From Leptospira abararensis (GTDB taxonomy: Bacteria; Spirochaetota; Leptospiria; Leptospirales; Leptospiraceae), in contig NZ_JAFFPR010000019.1 of assembly GCF_016918735.1 (NCBI RefSeq), forward strand, positions 62,001 to 126,000: a DNA stretch of 64,000 nt, in the 5' to 3' direction. A program made the position numbers and the translations under genes. Positions 17,228-26,371 of this stretch are shown here, piece after piece; position 1 is the first letter of the stretch; every line of letters starts with the position of its first letter. Under the pieces are notes generated by a model, which saw only the letters and a list, made by a program, of their open reading frames with translations, did not search any database and was not told the DNA's origin.

Positions 17228-18864
17228 GTAGCAATGATTGCACCACCAGTAAGGCGTTTGTAAAAATCGTTTCCTTCTCTTTCCAAAAATTCTTCGTAAT
17301 TTCCTTTGAAGTCTTTGATTCCTTCGGGTGTCACTTCGATGATTCTTGTACAAAGAGAAGAGATAAATTCCCTATCGTGTGAAACAAGGATCACCGTCCC
17401 TTCAAACAAAGATAAGGCGTAGTTGAGAGCTTCGATTGTTTCTAAATCCAAGTGGTTGGTTGGTTCATCCAATGCAATGACATTGTCACAAGCAAGGATC
17501 ATCTTTCCAATGATCATTCGAGATTTTTCCCCACCGGAAAGAACTGTAGTGGATTTGTTTGCCATATCCCCAGAGAAAAGCATCCGACCAAGGATGGCAC
17601 GAATCTCTTGCACTTCTGTTCCTTGCGGAGAGTTACGTAACAACCATTCTACGAGAGTATCTGCATCTGGTTCCATCGCCTCACGGTGGTCTTGTGGAAA
17701 AAAGGAAGTTTCTACGGAATCTCCCCATTTCACCTGACCAGAGTCTGGTTCTAATTTTTTAAGTAACATTTTGAGAAGAGTGGTTTTACCAACACCATTG
17801 GTTCCCACGATTCCTACTTTTTCTCCTTTAGTGATGGAGGTATTAAATTCTTTGATGACCGGTTTTCCATCATAAGACTTAGAAATGTTGATGGCTTCAA
17901 ATACATCCTTTCCTAATGTTCTTTTGGCTTTGAAGCGAATATAAGGTGCCACACGAGAAGATGGTTTTACATCCACCATATCCCCTTTGATTTTTTCGAT
18001 CATCTTTTGGCGAGAAGTGGCTTGTTTGGATTTACTTGCGTTGGCAGAGAATCTAGAAACAAACTCTTGTAAGTCGGCAATTTTTTCTTTTGCCCGTTTA
18101 CTATCGCTCATTAACTGCTCGCGTGTTTGTTCTGCGGCAATCATGAAATCGTCATAATTTCCCGGGAACACTCGGATGGTATTGTAATCCAAATCGGCGA
18201 TATGAGTGGCAACGGAGTTGATGAAGTGACGGTCGTGGGAAATCACAATGACCACACCTTCATAATTGATAAGGAGTTCTTCCAACCAGTGGATGGTTTT
18301 GATGTCTAAGTGGTTCGTTGGTTCGTCCAAAAGAAGGACATCGGGTTTTAAAAATAGAACTTGGGCGAGAAGTACTCGGAGTTTGAAACCGCCGGTTAAA
18401 AAATTCAAAGGCCGGTTATGGGCTGTTGTAGGGATCCCTAGACCTTCGAGAAGCTCCCCTGCCACGGATTCGGCTTCGTACCCACCCATATCAGCGAAAA
18501 TTTCCTCAATCTCGGAGATTCGCATTCCGTCTTCATCGGTCATGTCCTCTTTGGCGTAGATGGCATCTCGTTCTGACATGACATTCCAAAGTTCAGGATT
18601 TCCCCGTAACACAGTGCCAAGGACCGTTTCATTTTCGTATTCGTAGTGGTCCTGTTTCAAATATCCGACCTTAACGTCCTTGTCGAGAGCGACAGAACCG
18701 GCGGAAGGCTGTAAAATACCGGCTAAAACCTTCATAAAGGTCGATTTTCCGGAACCATTGGCTCCAATCAGACCGTAACGGCATTCCGGTTTGAATTTAA
18801 TGGAGACGTTTTCGAAAAGAGGTTTTTTCCCGAAGGAGACTGTAATGCCGCTAGCTTGGATCAT
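17224..18864 (-). CDS. ABC-F family ATPase, YbiT-like
   Basis: 546 residues. Two ABC ATPase domains (about 1-255 and 325-540) are joined by a helical linker with AKSKQATSRQKMIEKI. Walker A motifs are GANGSGKST and GTNGVGKTT; the signatures are LTGGFKLRVLLAQ (noncanonical first Thr) and LSGGEKSRMIIGK; both Walker B sites end in LDEPTNHLD. There are no membrane helices. The FKLRVLLAQ signature and linker resemble the YbiT branch of ABC-F proteins, which act on ribosomes rather than in transport. Its role here (translation factor or ribosome protection) cannot be decided from sequence. It is divergent from the OmpA-family gene, with 50 bases between starts. Confidence 0.92.
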   Translation of the reverse strand: MIQASGITVSFGKKPLFENVSIKFKPECRYGLIGANGSGKSTFMKVLAGILQPSAGSVALDKDVKVGYLKQDHYEYENETVLGTVLRGNPELWNVMSERDAIYAKEDMTDEDGMRISEIEEIFADMGGYEAESVAGELLEGLGIPTTAHNRPLNFLTGGFKLRVLLAQVLFLKPDVLLLDEPTNHLDIKTIHWLEELLINYEGVVIVISHDRHFINSVATHIADLDYNTIRVFPGNYDDFMIAAEQTREQLMSDSKRAKEKIADLQEFVSRFSANASKSKQATSRQKMIEKIKGDMVDVKPSSRVAPYIRFKAKRTLGKDVFEAINISKSYDGKPVIKEFNTSITKGEKVGIVGTNGVGKTTLLKMLLKKLEPDSGQVKWGDSVETSFFPQDHREAMEPDADTLVEWLLRNSPQGTEVQEIRAILGRMLFSGDMANKSTTVLSGGEKSRMIIGKMILACDNVIALDEPTNHLDLETIEALNYALSLFEGTVILVSHDREFISSLCTRIIEVTPEGIKDFKGNYEEFLEREGNDFYKRLTGGAIIAT

Positions 18865-18914
18865 AAGTCAATTTTCTAAGGGAATCGGAGGTTTCAACCG
18901 ACATTTCGTATGGT

Positions 18915-20771
18915 ATGGCACGGATTCTCATCATCATTCTCCTTCTTTTTGGGAACGGGCTCATAAGCTCGCAAAGTGTAAAAAATGGAATCCAGGTTTT
19001 GGAGGGGGACCTCCTGAATACGGGCCATCTCCTCCGCACGGACAAACAGGTTTTCCGCATTAGCGGTGGTGTTTTACAGGAAGAGTTGGCTTATTTAGCA
19101 GGAAAAAAGATACGGATGTTATGCGATGTCCAAGGGGAGACCTGCAGCCCTATTCGTTATGAAATGGAACCTTTTGAATCTGGCAAAACTCCAGATTGGA
19201 CATTAAAAAAAATCCCTCGTTATGTAACTGGGGGCCTTTTTTCTTTCAACCCGCAGTGTACTCCTGATGGAAAAATTTTATTTTGGACGGCCCTTGTTCG
19301 CGAAGGGGGAAGATCCACTCAAAAAATTTGGGCCGCCAAACGAGACCAATACGGATTTTGGATGCAGGGAGAACAACTTCCGACACCACTCAACAATCGT
19401 TTTCCTTCTGCTGTGATTTCGGCTTTACCCGGTGGGAACGAACTATTTGTATTTGGTAATTTTGGGGAAGAGGAGATGTTGGATAACCTGAAAAAAGAGA
19501 TGGTATACAAATCTCAAATTGCCTCCAGAGAAGCACAGAATCCAAAAGAGTTTCATATTGTTCTGACTAAGTTAGAAACTGAATATAAAGAACGATCAGA
19601 AAAAATTCAAAACCGCGCTCCGCTGTACAAAACACATAAAACCGAATCGGGTTGGTCAATGCCTTCCCCCATTAATTTCCCTAGTTTTTATAATTGGTAT
19701 AGAAAAGCAGACAATCCCAACCAACAGGTATTTGGTGGTTCGGCTTTGGCATCCAGTGGTAGGACACTGATTTATTCAGCCCAACAAAAGAAAAATTTTG
19801 GTAAGTTAGATTTATATGTAAGTTTACAAAACGATTCTGGTGTTTTTGAGGAAGGAATCAATTTAGGAAACACTTTGAATACTGGAGAAGAGGAGATGGC
19901 TCCTTTTCTTGGGCCAGATGACAAAACTTTATATTTCTCTTCGTCCGGAAGAAAGGAAGGAATTTCTATTTTTATCTCTAGAAGATTAAATGATTCTTGG
20001 ACTTCTTGGTCAGAACCTCAAGAATTATCTCCTAACCTAAGAGGTGTTAATTTCTTTAGTATCCCAGCGGTAGGGAACTGGGCCTATATGTCTAGGGAAG
20101 GGGAACTATATATGGCCGCTATCCCTCACCATTTCCAACCAGAACCTGTGGTTGTGATTAAAGGAAAGGTAGTAGATGAAGAAGGAAAACCACTTTCGGC
20201 ATTTGTTCAATATGAATCTTTAACTAGAAAAAAATCCATTGGTTCAACGGTGAGTGATCCAGCGACAGGTGAGTTTAGTATCATCCTTCCCTATGATGAT
20301 AATTATGGTTTTTACGGAGAAAAAGAAGGATACCTTCCTGTTTCACAGAACCTGAATTTGGTGGGTAAAGAAAAAGAAGACAAAGAAAAAACAGTCCTTT
20401 TGGTCCTTCCCAAATTAAAGAAGGGAAACCAAATTGTGATGAACAATTTGTTTTTTGCGTTCCGCTCTGCCGAGCTCACCAAAGAATCGGAACCGGAACT
20501 GGACAGATTGGCAGGAATCCTCAGAAAATCGGGCAATTTAAAGATCCTAATCGAAGGGCATACGGACAATGTAGGAACAAAATCAGCCAACCAAAAGTTG
20601 TCACTCGAAAGAGCAAATTCGGTTGCTAATTATTTGAAGTCTAAACATAAAATAGAAGAATCACGAATTGCGATCGTAGGTCATGGTCCTCAAGTGCCCA
20701 TTGCAGACAATTCGACCGAAGAGGGTCGCGGGACGAACCGAAGGGTAGTCTTTAAAATTTCAGAAGAGTAA
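18915..20771 (+). CDS. OmpA-family protein with N-terminal PD40-like repeats
   Basis: 618 residues. A signal peptide (about 1-20) precedes a beta-propeller-like region with PD40/WD40-type strands (GGLFSFNPQCTPDGKILFWT, GGSALASSGRTLIYSA, FLGPDDKTLYFSSSGR). A carboxypeptidase-regulatory-like segment (about 420-480) follows, then a C-terminal OmpA domain (about 510-615: FAFRSAELTKESEPEL, ILIEGHTDNVGTKSANQKLS). The OmpA domain binds peptidoglycan, so this probably tethers the outer membrane to the wall. It heads a close set of envelope genes (next start 4 bases on). Confidence 0.85.
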   Translation: MARILIIILLLFGNGLISSQSVKNGIQVLEGDLLNTGHLLRTDKQVFRISGGVLQEELAYLAGKKIRMLCDVQGETCSPIRYEMEPFESGKTPDWTLKKIPRYVTGGLFSFNPQCTPDGKILFWTALVREGGRSTQKIWAAKRDQYGFWMQGEQLPTPLNNRFPSAVISALPGGNELFVFGNFGEEEMLDNLKKEMVYKSQIASREAQNPKEFHIVLTKLETEYKERSEKIQNRAPLYKTHKTESGWSMPSPINFPSFYNWYRKADNPNQQVFGGSALASSGRTLIYSAQQKKNFGKLDLYVSLQNDSGVFEEGINLGNTLNTGEEEMAPFLGPDDKTLYFSSSGRKEGISIFISRRLNDSWTSWSEPQELSPNLRGVNFFSIPAVGNWAYMSREGELYMAAIPHHFQPEPVVVIKGKVVDEEGKPLSAFVQYESLTRKKSIGSTVSDPATGEFSIILPYDDNYGFYGEKEGYLPVSQNLNLVGKEKEDKEKTVLLVLPKLKKGNQIVMNNLFFAFRSAELTKESEPELDRLAGILRKSGNLKILIEGHTDNVGTKSANQKLSLERANSVANYLKSKHKIEESRIAIVGHGPQVPIADNSTEEGRGTNRRVVFKISEE

Positions 20772-20774
20772 TTC

Positions 20775-21512
20775 ATGGACATCAAAAATATCAATATACC
20801 CAAAGTCAATGTAGACACCCAAAAGATGATGGGTGCGGTCGATGGTCTTGTGGATAAAATCCCATCCCAAGTCCAAGACTTACTTAAAAAAATTGCCATC
20901 TCACTTTTTGTTTTTTTTCTTATCATGGCCATTTATGTCGGTTGGACCCATGGTTGGGAAAATGCCAAACCCCAAGGGATGCAACTCGCCCAGGACACAA
21001 GAAGTTTGTTTCTAACAGAAATTGAAAGGGATTACAATAGAAAACGCAAAGATGTCCGGATGTCCGATCCTGAAGATTTAAAGTATGAATCGAATCGTAA
21101 GATGCAATTTGATTTTATCAGCGAACGGGAATCTAACGGATACACACACGATACCATCCCAGAAGAACAAGATTTTTTGGGAAAAGAATATGATTTTAGA
21201 AATCGTAAAGCCGAAGATACAACAGTTCCTCCCATATACACTCCCTCAGGTGATGGTTTGATCCCAGCTCCGATTGATGTGGTCCCTATGGTACCTAGAG
21301 AGGATTCCAAATCTACATCACCAATATCTGATTCTGAATCCGATTTACGAATGCAAAGGATGCTTGAGAGAGTGTCTGATTTAGAAAAGAAAGTGAAGGC
21401 AAAAAACGAAGAAAAGAATTTGGAAACTTTGAAGTTACCTAAACCACCGGAGTCGAATGAAGGTTTGGGAAAACCGAGAAGTTTAGAAAGAATTCCAAAG
21501 AACTTACGATGA
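20775..21512 (+). CDS. Hypothetical single-pass membrane protein
   Basis: 245 residues; family not recognised. One membrane helix (about 40-60, KIAISLFVFFLIMAIYVGW) follows an amphipathic N-terminus. The long outward part is hydrophilic and Pro-rich, and a short coiled coil (about 193-220, RMLERVSDLEKKVKAKNEEK) lies near the C-terminus. It starts 4 bases after the OmpA-family gene and overlaps the next gene by 4 bases (ATGA), so these three are likely one envelope operon. The role may be to link or scaffold, which is inference from the layout. Confidence 0.65.
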   Translation: MDIKNINIPKVNVDTQKMMGAVDGLVDKIPSQVQDLLKKIAISLFVFFLIMAIYVGWTHGWENAKPQGMQLAQDTRSLFLTEIERDYNRKRKDVRMSDPEDLKYESNRKMQFDFISERESNGYTHDTIPEEQDFLGKEYDFRNRKAEDTTVPPIYTPSGDGLIPAPIDVVPMVPREDSKSTSPISDSESDLRMQRMLERVSDLEKKVKAKNEEKNLETLKLPKPPESNEGLGKPRSLERIPKNLR

Positions 21513-22537
21513 ATGGTAACCTTTTGTTTTTTACTTCCAAGTTTCTAGTTTTGATTTCTAAGCCCGGTTTCTTTGTGATCGTTTTATTTCCTATTTTGAG
21601 TATGGGACAAATCTTTCCGCTCCAAGCGCAAACGACTGAATTGTTTTTACCTTTTCCAGAAACTTGGAACAAAGATACCACAAATTCTGGAATGGAACCT
21701 TCTTCCAGTAATCCCGCAAATTCGAATGCAAGTGTCAAACCAAACACAAATTCTAACTCCAGTGTTATTTCTAATTCACAATCTCTGCCATCTACATCTA
21801 CAGAAACAAATGGGGAAACTCCTGGCTCTTCTCTTGCTTCCAACAATCAAACTTCTGTTACAACCAAACCAAAGCCAGTAGAGAAGAAGAAAAAAAAGAA
21901 GGAAGTGGTCGATCCGTCACAAGCATCTTTTCAAAAGGGAAAGGCTTATTTAACGAGAGACCAAAAGAAATCCGCCGAATCTGAGTTTGCTGATTCCTAT
22001 GGAAAGGAAGGGGATGCGGCAAAGTTTTCCCGAGTGGAAAACACAAACCTTTTTGGTCTGGAAGGAAAGGATAAAGAATCGACTGGCCTTGTGGAAAAAC
22101 AAGAAGACCCAGATCTTAAAATCAAAACTCAGTTTGAACTCGCAAGATCTCTCGATCGTATTGGAAATCCCGATTCAGAAGAAAAAGCCTATAAGGAATA
22201 CCTAAAACTAGTGACTGAGTTTCCAAAACACCCGGAGCTCACACCTAGATCGCATTATGCGGTTGCCGTCCTTCTCATCCGTAAAAAAGAATTTCGTTCG
22301 GCAGCACACCATCTGGTGAGTATCTTAAAGAATTTTAAAGAATCTGCAGAGTTCCATCCGGCGCATTATTATTTAGGGAAAATTTACGAAAGCAGTTGGG
22401 ACGAGCGGGATTTGGAACGTTCCTTAAAATACTACCAACTCTATATGAATGGAATGGAGGGAAAAACACCAACGCCCGGTTATGATTTTAGAAAAGAAAC
22501 CCGCGAAAGACTGCGGGTTTTAGGTTCTTCGATTTAA
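21509..22537 (+). CDS. Exported TPR-repeat protein
   Basis: 342 residues. An N-terminal signal (about 12-45) is followed by a Ser/Asn/Thr-rich linker (about 60-115), then a Lys-rich stretch and TPR-like helices (about 200-330: LARSLDRIGNPDSEEKAYKE, HYAVAVLLIRKKEFRSAAHH, YLGKIYESSWDERDLERS). The architecture is like periplasmic TPR proteins such as YbgF/CpoB, but no specific identity is claimed. The ATG overlaps the previous stop, so translation is coupled. The 3' end of the gene contains one arm of a terminator hairpin. Confidence 0.7.
   Translation: MNGNLLFFTSKFLVLISKPGFFVIVLFPILSMGQIFPLQAQTTELFLPFPETWNKDTTNSGMEPSSSNPANSNASVKPNTNSNSSVISNSQSLPSTSTETNGETPGSSLASNNQTSVTTKPKPVEKKKKKKEVVDPSQASFQKGKAYLTRDQKKSAESEFADSYGKEGDAAKFSRVENTNLFGLEGKDKESTGLVEKQEDPDLKIKTQFELARSLDRIGNPDSEEKAYKEYLKLVTEFPKHPELTPRSHYAVAVLLIRKKEFRSAAHHLVSILKNFKESAEFHPAHYYLGKIYESSWDERDLERSLKYYQLYMNGMEGKTPTPGYDFRKETRERLRVLGSSI
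22490..22523. terminator. Bidirectional terminator inside a gene end
   Basis: AAACCCGC (22497-22504) pairs with GCGGGTTT (22513-22520), an 8-bp stem with an 8-base loop. On the minus strand it is followed by CTTTTCT and so can terminate the CheX gene (stop at 22547). On the plus strand it runs into TTTTAG and lies inside the last codons of the TPR gene. Confidence 0.6.
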
Positions 22538-22546
22538 GACTTTAAG

Positions 22547-23011
22547 TTAAGCAATAGCGACATTCACTTCGATTCGTCCAAACTTGGAATATAAGTTGAT
22601 GGACAAAGTTGGTTTTTTGTTAAACCGAACCGAAGTGTTATTTGTTTCTTGGATGTTAGGAGTTGTAATTTCTACAGATTGGCCTGCCGATGTAAAAATG
22701 TTCATCGCATTACCGGTGGTCATGTTGGCAATCTCACCGAGGATGTCTTTGTATTCGTTTTTTACATCTTCATCGGAAAGGCCTGGCACTAACTTACGAG
22801 ACACTTTGTATGCAGCATCGAGGTTCATACTATAAACCACTTCACCACTAAAGGAACCTACCACACCAATGATAATCGCAATTTCGTGGCTTGGAGCTGG
22901 TGAGTCCTTGATTCCGATTTTTCCTCGGATGAGATCCTGTTGTAACACATCGCGAAATACGATAGTGGCTGCTTCCAGGAAAGGGTTGATGAAGTCGGCT
23001 TTAATTTGCAT
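22547..23011 (-). CDS. CheX-like chemotaxis phosphatase
   Basis: 154 residues. It matches CheX, the CheY-P phosphatase common in spirochaetes: FINPFLEAATIVFRDVL at the N-terminus, VVGSFSGEVVYSM, and the catalytic DILGEIANMTTGNAMN (Glu and Asn of the ExxN motif). It hydrolyses phospho-CheY to end the chemotaxis signal. The ATG directly abuts the upstream stop (TAAATG), so translation is coupled to the PpiD-like gene. No cheY or cheA is in the window. Confidence 0.85.
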   Translation of the reverse strand: MQIKADFINPFLEAATIVFRDVLQQDLIRGKIGIKDSPAPSHEIAIIIGVVGSFSGEVVYSMNLDAAYKVSRKLVPGLSDEDVKNEYKDILGEIANMTTGNAMNIFTSAGQSVEITTPNIQETNNTSVRFNKKPTLSINLYSKFGRIEVNVAIA

Positions 23012-24253
23012 TTATTCTAAAGAGAGAAGGCCTTTTTTCTCTACGTTGTATTCTGCTGCTATGGACTGGTTTATTTCAAGAAAAAAGCTAAGAAGTTGCC
23101 TTTGTTTCAGAAAATCTGCAGCCTGATCCGCCGGTTTTTTGGCTGTGGTTTGTCCGTAGGTTAGAGCACCAAATTCCACATAAACCTGTTTGTCGTTGTC
23201 AGAGAAAGGACCCACGACCGTTTTTTTGCTAAATGGATCGTTAGCTAGGGTTTCCCAAAACTTAGCAGAGTTCGCCAAACGGTAGCTATTGCCACGGTTA
23301 GAGGTAACAAGTTTTAAGTCAGACAAAGAAACATTTGATACGGATTCAATGGGTTGTAAAGTTTCCTCAGCAATGGCTTCTAAAGCATTGGGTTCTGAAA
23401 TTTTGGAAGCAATACGGCCTTTCCATACTTCTACTTCTTTTCTTTTGCGATCAAATTTCATTTTAGAAAGTAGGAGCGGTTTTCTTGATTCGAAACTGAC
23501 AAAATTTCCAGAAGGGTCTTTCGAGAGGGTTCCGTCTTTCTTTTCTTTCTCATACTCTTTCATAAGTTCTGAATCAGAAATATTAATTTTGGCTTCGACG
23601 GCGTTCAGCAAATTGACCTCAGAAATGGCCACAATCCGAAAAGAAATTTTGGCCCGTTTGGCTTCATCTTCCAATTCCACTTCGTTTTCTGTGGGAGCGA
23701 GAGGTTGTTCCAAAAAGTTGGGGAAAAGAGCATACCCAGTGGCAGAATCGATACGGTAGTTCATCGGAGCCGAACGGTAGATTTGTTGGTAAATTTCAGT
23801 AAGAGAACGAGAGTCTTCTTCTCCGTATCCTGCTTGGGAAACCGATTCTTTATGCACTTCGCGCGCTTGTTTGGACATTTCCCGTTTGATGCTGATCTCA
23901 GATACTTGGAAGCCAACGGAAGTGGCAATGTCGTTGGCAATGTAGATTTCCCGAACGGTAGAATAGGCGCAGGAATTGAGAAGTTCCGGATTTTGGGCCG
24001 TTTCTCTTCCGTATTGTTGGTATCTATAGTAACAATCACGTTTGGCGGCGTTGAAGTAATCCACGGGAATGCTTCTACCTGCAATGGTACCTGCTTTGGT
24101 CGAATTTTGGCCTGTGATGGCACCCATTAGGCTTTGTTCTGCATCACCAGGTAAAAAGGTTATGATAAGGGTTCCGACCAAAATGAATAAAAAGAGAGCA
24201 ATAATCGTACGATAAATTTTTTCTTTGAGGGTAGAGGGTTCTTCTTCGAACAT
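23012..24253 (-). CDS. PpiD/SurA-like periplasmic folding protein without a PPIase domain
   Basis: 413 residues from ATG 24253; a TTG at 24304 would add 17 unlikely residues. One N-terminal anchor (about 12-34, TIIALFLFILVGTLIITFL) is followed by a SurA_N/PpiD-like chaperone region with GTIAGRSIPVDYFNAAKRD. The rest is helical. The parvulin-type prolyl isomerase domain that sits in the middle of PpiD is not visible, so it would be a chaperone only. It is divergent from the gene at 24339 and coupled to cheX downstream, an unusual pairing. Confidence 0.65.
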   Translation of the reverse strand: MFEEEPSTLKEKIYRTIIALFLFILVGTLIITFLPGDAEQSLMGAITGQNSTKAGTIAGRSIPVDYFNAAKRDCYYRYQQYGRETAQNPELLNSCAYSTVREIYIANDIATSVGFQVSEISIKREMSKQAREVHKESVSQAGYGEEDSRSLTEIYQQIYRSAPMNYRIDSATGYALFPNFLEQPLAPTENEVELEDEAKRAKISFRIVAISEVNLLNAVEAKINISDSELMKEYEKEKKDGTLSKDPSGNFVSFESRKPLLLSKMKFDRKRKEVEVWKGRIASKISEPNALEAIAEETLQPIESVSNVSLSDLKLVTSNRGNSYRLANSAKFWETLANDPFSKKTVVGPFSDNDKQVYVEFGALTYGQTTAKKPADQAADFLKQRQLLSFFLEINQSIAAEYNVEKKGLLSLE

Positions 24254-24338
24254 AAAGGAAGCGTTTCCGTTTCCGAAACCCTTGTAAAGAAAAAATGTAA
24301 TCAAGGGATTCGCAGTTTGGCAAGATAATATAGGTAGT

Positions 24339-24986
24339 ATGTTGTTTGCAGCCTTTGCTATGATTCTTGTGGGTGTCCTATGTTTCTTGTACGTAGCCCT
24401 TTCCCCGCAGAAATCGAAACCTACGGCATACCAACCGCGAAAAGCGCAAACCCTCGGTGCCTACCGAATGCCTCAAGGCCCTTCCGTTTCTCCCCAACTG
24501 GATGAACGAATCAGAAAAGAACGTGCCATTTCGGATGACCGCCATATTTCCTTTTCATTGCCCGAAGAAGTGACACCTTCTGTAGTCCAAAAATCGGAAG
24601 TTCTGCTCCCAACAGGGGATGGAAGTTTGGAACAAGAACCACCAGCGCCCAAAGAGAGTAGATTTCAAATAGAAGGGACTTTGTTTTTGGATTATTCCGG
24701 TAAACTTACGTTTGGTGATGAGTCTTCTGATATCGATGTTATGGAAGATGGATTAAAAAATTTCAAACGAATTGGTTCAGGAAGTTTAAGTGAGGAAAAT
24801 GGAAAATTTTTATTCCATTCTGGAAATGTAACTTATACCTACACTCCCGAAGAATTGGAACAAGTGGTTTTACACAACCAAGGCATTGTATTTCTTTTAA
24901 AAGATACGAAAGCCCCAAAACCAGTGTTTTTCACAAAAGACATCGATACCTTCAAAGATTTTTTAAAACAAGCTGCTTTAGTTTAA
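24339..24986 (+). CDS. Hypothetical membrane-anchored protein
   Basis: 215 residues; not recognised. One N-terminal membrane helix (about 2-22, LFAAFAMILVGVLCFLYVAL) precedes a basic linker and a soluble C-terminal part of about 90 residues with beta-strand character (FQIEGTLFLDYSGKLTFGDE). It starts 86 bases from the divergent PpiD-like start, with AT-rich TAATAT at its 5' side. It ends 10 bases from the convergent DUF389 gene. Confidence 0.6.
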   Translation: MLFAAFAMILVGVLCFLYVALSPQKSKPTAYQPRKAQTLGAYRMPQGPSVSPQLDERIRKERAISDDRHISFSLPEEVTPSVVQKSEVLLPTGDGSLEQEPPAPKESRFQIEGTLFLDYSGKLTFGDESSDIDVMEDGLKNFKRIGSGSLSEENGKFLFHSGNVTYTYTPEELEQVVLHNQGIVFLLKDTKAPKPVFFTKDIDTFKDFLKQAALV

Positions 24987-24996
24987 TTTGACCTCA

Positions 24997-26313
24997 TTAA
25001 AAGTTTTTCTGAGATTTTGAGATTTCTCTTGTGATGAGTTCTATTTGTTTTTCTCCTGTTCGCAGTTGGATGTATTGAATTAACTTTCTTTTTTCCTCAT
25101 CTTTTGGTAGTTTTGTCCATTCAGAATCAAATAGGTTCGTATCCAAATACATGTTTTGGTTCATATCGAATTTTTTGGTTTTTGCAAAACTAGCGGAAAC
25201 CAAATCAGGGTAAAAAATTTGGATTTCTTTCGATAGCATTTCCGTGTTTGTTTGACCAATATTCATTTGGTTTTTGTAAATTTCAGAAAGAATCTCAAAT
25301 TTTAAATGATCGATATTGGTTTGAGATATGTCCTGGTGAATGATGAGTTTTACGTCAGTTAGATTGTAGTATTTTAATTTATTAGTAAGTTCTTTTTCTT
25401 TTGCCAAATCAATTTTTTGTCCGATGATGGTGAGTTCAATTTTTTGATTTGTGTAGGTTATTTCTTTTTCCAAAACTCTTCTGTTGTCTATGGTGATTTC
25501 ATTTCGAATGAATTCTTCCGCTTTTCCTTTAAAATAAGAAGTTCGCACAATATGATAAGCGGTGAAAATGGAAGGGATGAGTAGTATGAGAGCAAAAATA
25601 CTTAAATAAATTTTGACCTTAACTTCTCTTTCTTTGTAAAGACCCCAATCGACTTTAGGAAACTCCATATACCGCACAAAAACAAAGGTGGCGATGGCGA
25701 TAAAAATTGAATTAATCAAGTAGAGATAAGTAGCACCAAAAAAATAAGACCAGTTCCCTTGCGATAGTCCATAACCTGCTGTGCAGAGAGGGGGCATCAG
25801 GGCTGTGGCAATGGCAACACCCGCAATGGCAGTTCCTTTTTCTTTTCTTGTGTTGGCAATGATACCCGTAGCTCCCCCAAAGATGGCAATGAGAGCGTCG
25901 TAAATTGTCGGTGAGGTTCTTGCTAATAATTCTGATTGGGCTTCATCAATAGGAGAGAGAGAAAAATAAAGAAAGGAGGTCGCAATGCTTGCGAAAGTCG
26001 CCACAGCTAAAGTACGAAGGAATTTTTTTAAATTTTCAAAGTCGTTTGTGGCAGCGGCAAATCCAATCCCAACGATTGGTCCCATAAGAGGTGATACAAG
26101 CATAGCCCCAATGATGACAGCCGTGGAGTTGACATTGAGACCGATGCTTGCAATGAAAATGGCAAAGATGAGAGTCCACAAATTGGTGCCTGTTAATTCG
26201 GCTCCCTTTTGAACGGATTCAATAGTGCCCGGCCGATCTAAATCGTCGAGTAGATGGAACCTGGGAGCCAACCATAAATAAAAGGAAACAATCGGATTCT
26301 TTGGGGATGCCAT
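24997..26313 (-). CDS. DUF389 multi-pass membrane protein
   Basis: 438 residues. The N-terminal 240 residues hold about six membrane helices with the DUF389 signature STAVIIGAMLVSPLMGPIVG and ALMPPLCTAGYGL. The C-terminal 170 residues form a mostly soluble, helical domain after one further helix. The biochemical role of the family is not established; transport has been proposed from the fold only. It is a single gene. The ATG lies at the edge of a hairpin (26301-26332). Confidence 0.85.
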   Translation of the reverse strand: MASPKNPIVSFYLWLAPRFHLLDDLDRPGTIESVQKGAELTGTNLWTLIFAIFIASIGLNVNSTAVIIGAMLVSPLMGPIVGIGFAAATNDFENLKKFLRTLAVATFASIATSFLYFSLSPIDEAQSELLARTSPTIYDALIAIFGGATGIIANTRKEKGTAIAGVAIATALMPPLCTAGYGLSQGNWSYFFGATYLYLINSIFIAIATFVFVRYMEFPKVDWGLYKEREVKVKIYLSIFALILLIPSIFTAYHIVRTSYFKGKAEEFIRNEITIDNRRVLEKEITYTNQKIELTIIGQKIDLAKEKELTNKLKYYNLTDVKLIIHQDISQTNIDHLKFEILSEIYKNQMNIGQTNTEMLSKEIQIFYPDLVSASFAKTKKFDMNQNMYLDTNLFDSEWTKLPKDEEKRKLIQYIQLRTGEKQIELITREISKSQKNF

Positions 26314-26332
26314 AGTTTCTTAGACATCCCAA
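26301..26332 (-). promoter_or_regulatory. Hairpin over the DUF389 start codon
   Basis: TTGGGGATG (26301-26309) and CATCCCAA (26325-26332) pair as an 8-bp stem with one bulge. On the minus strand the start codon (26311-26313) is in the loop next to the 3' arm, so the mRNA could fold and limit ribosome access. On the plus strand the same hairpin has a T run after it but no gene upstream to terminate. Confidence 0.4.
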
Positions 26333-26371
26333 GTTGTTTTTTAGTTTCTAGAATTCTTAGTCTTAATGAAT

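Noticed and set aside
23705..24130. A 141-codon open frame opposite the PpiD-like gene
   Set aside because: Antisense to a gene with a clear anchor and domain; composition is that of a shadow.
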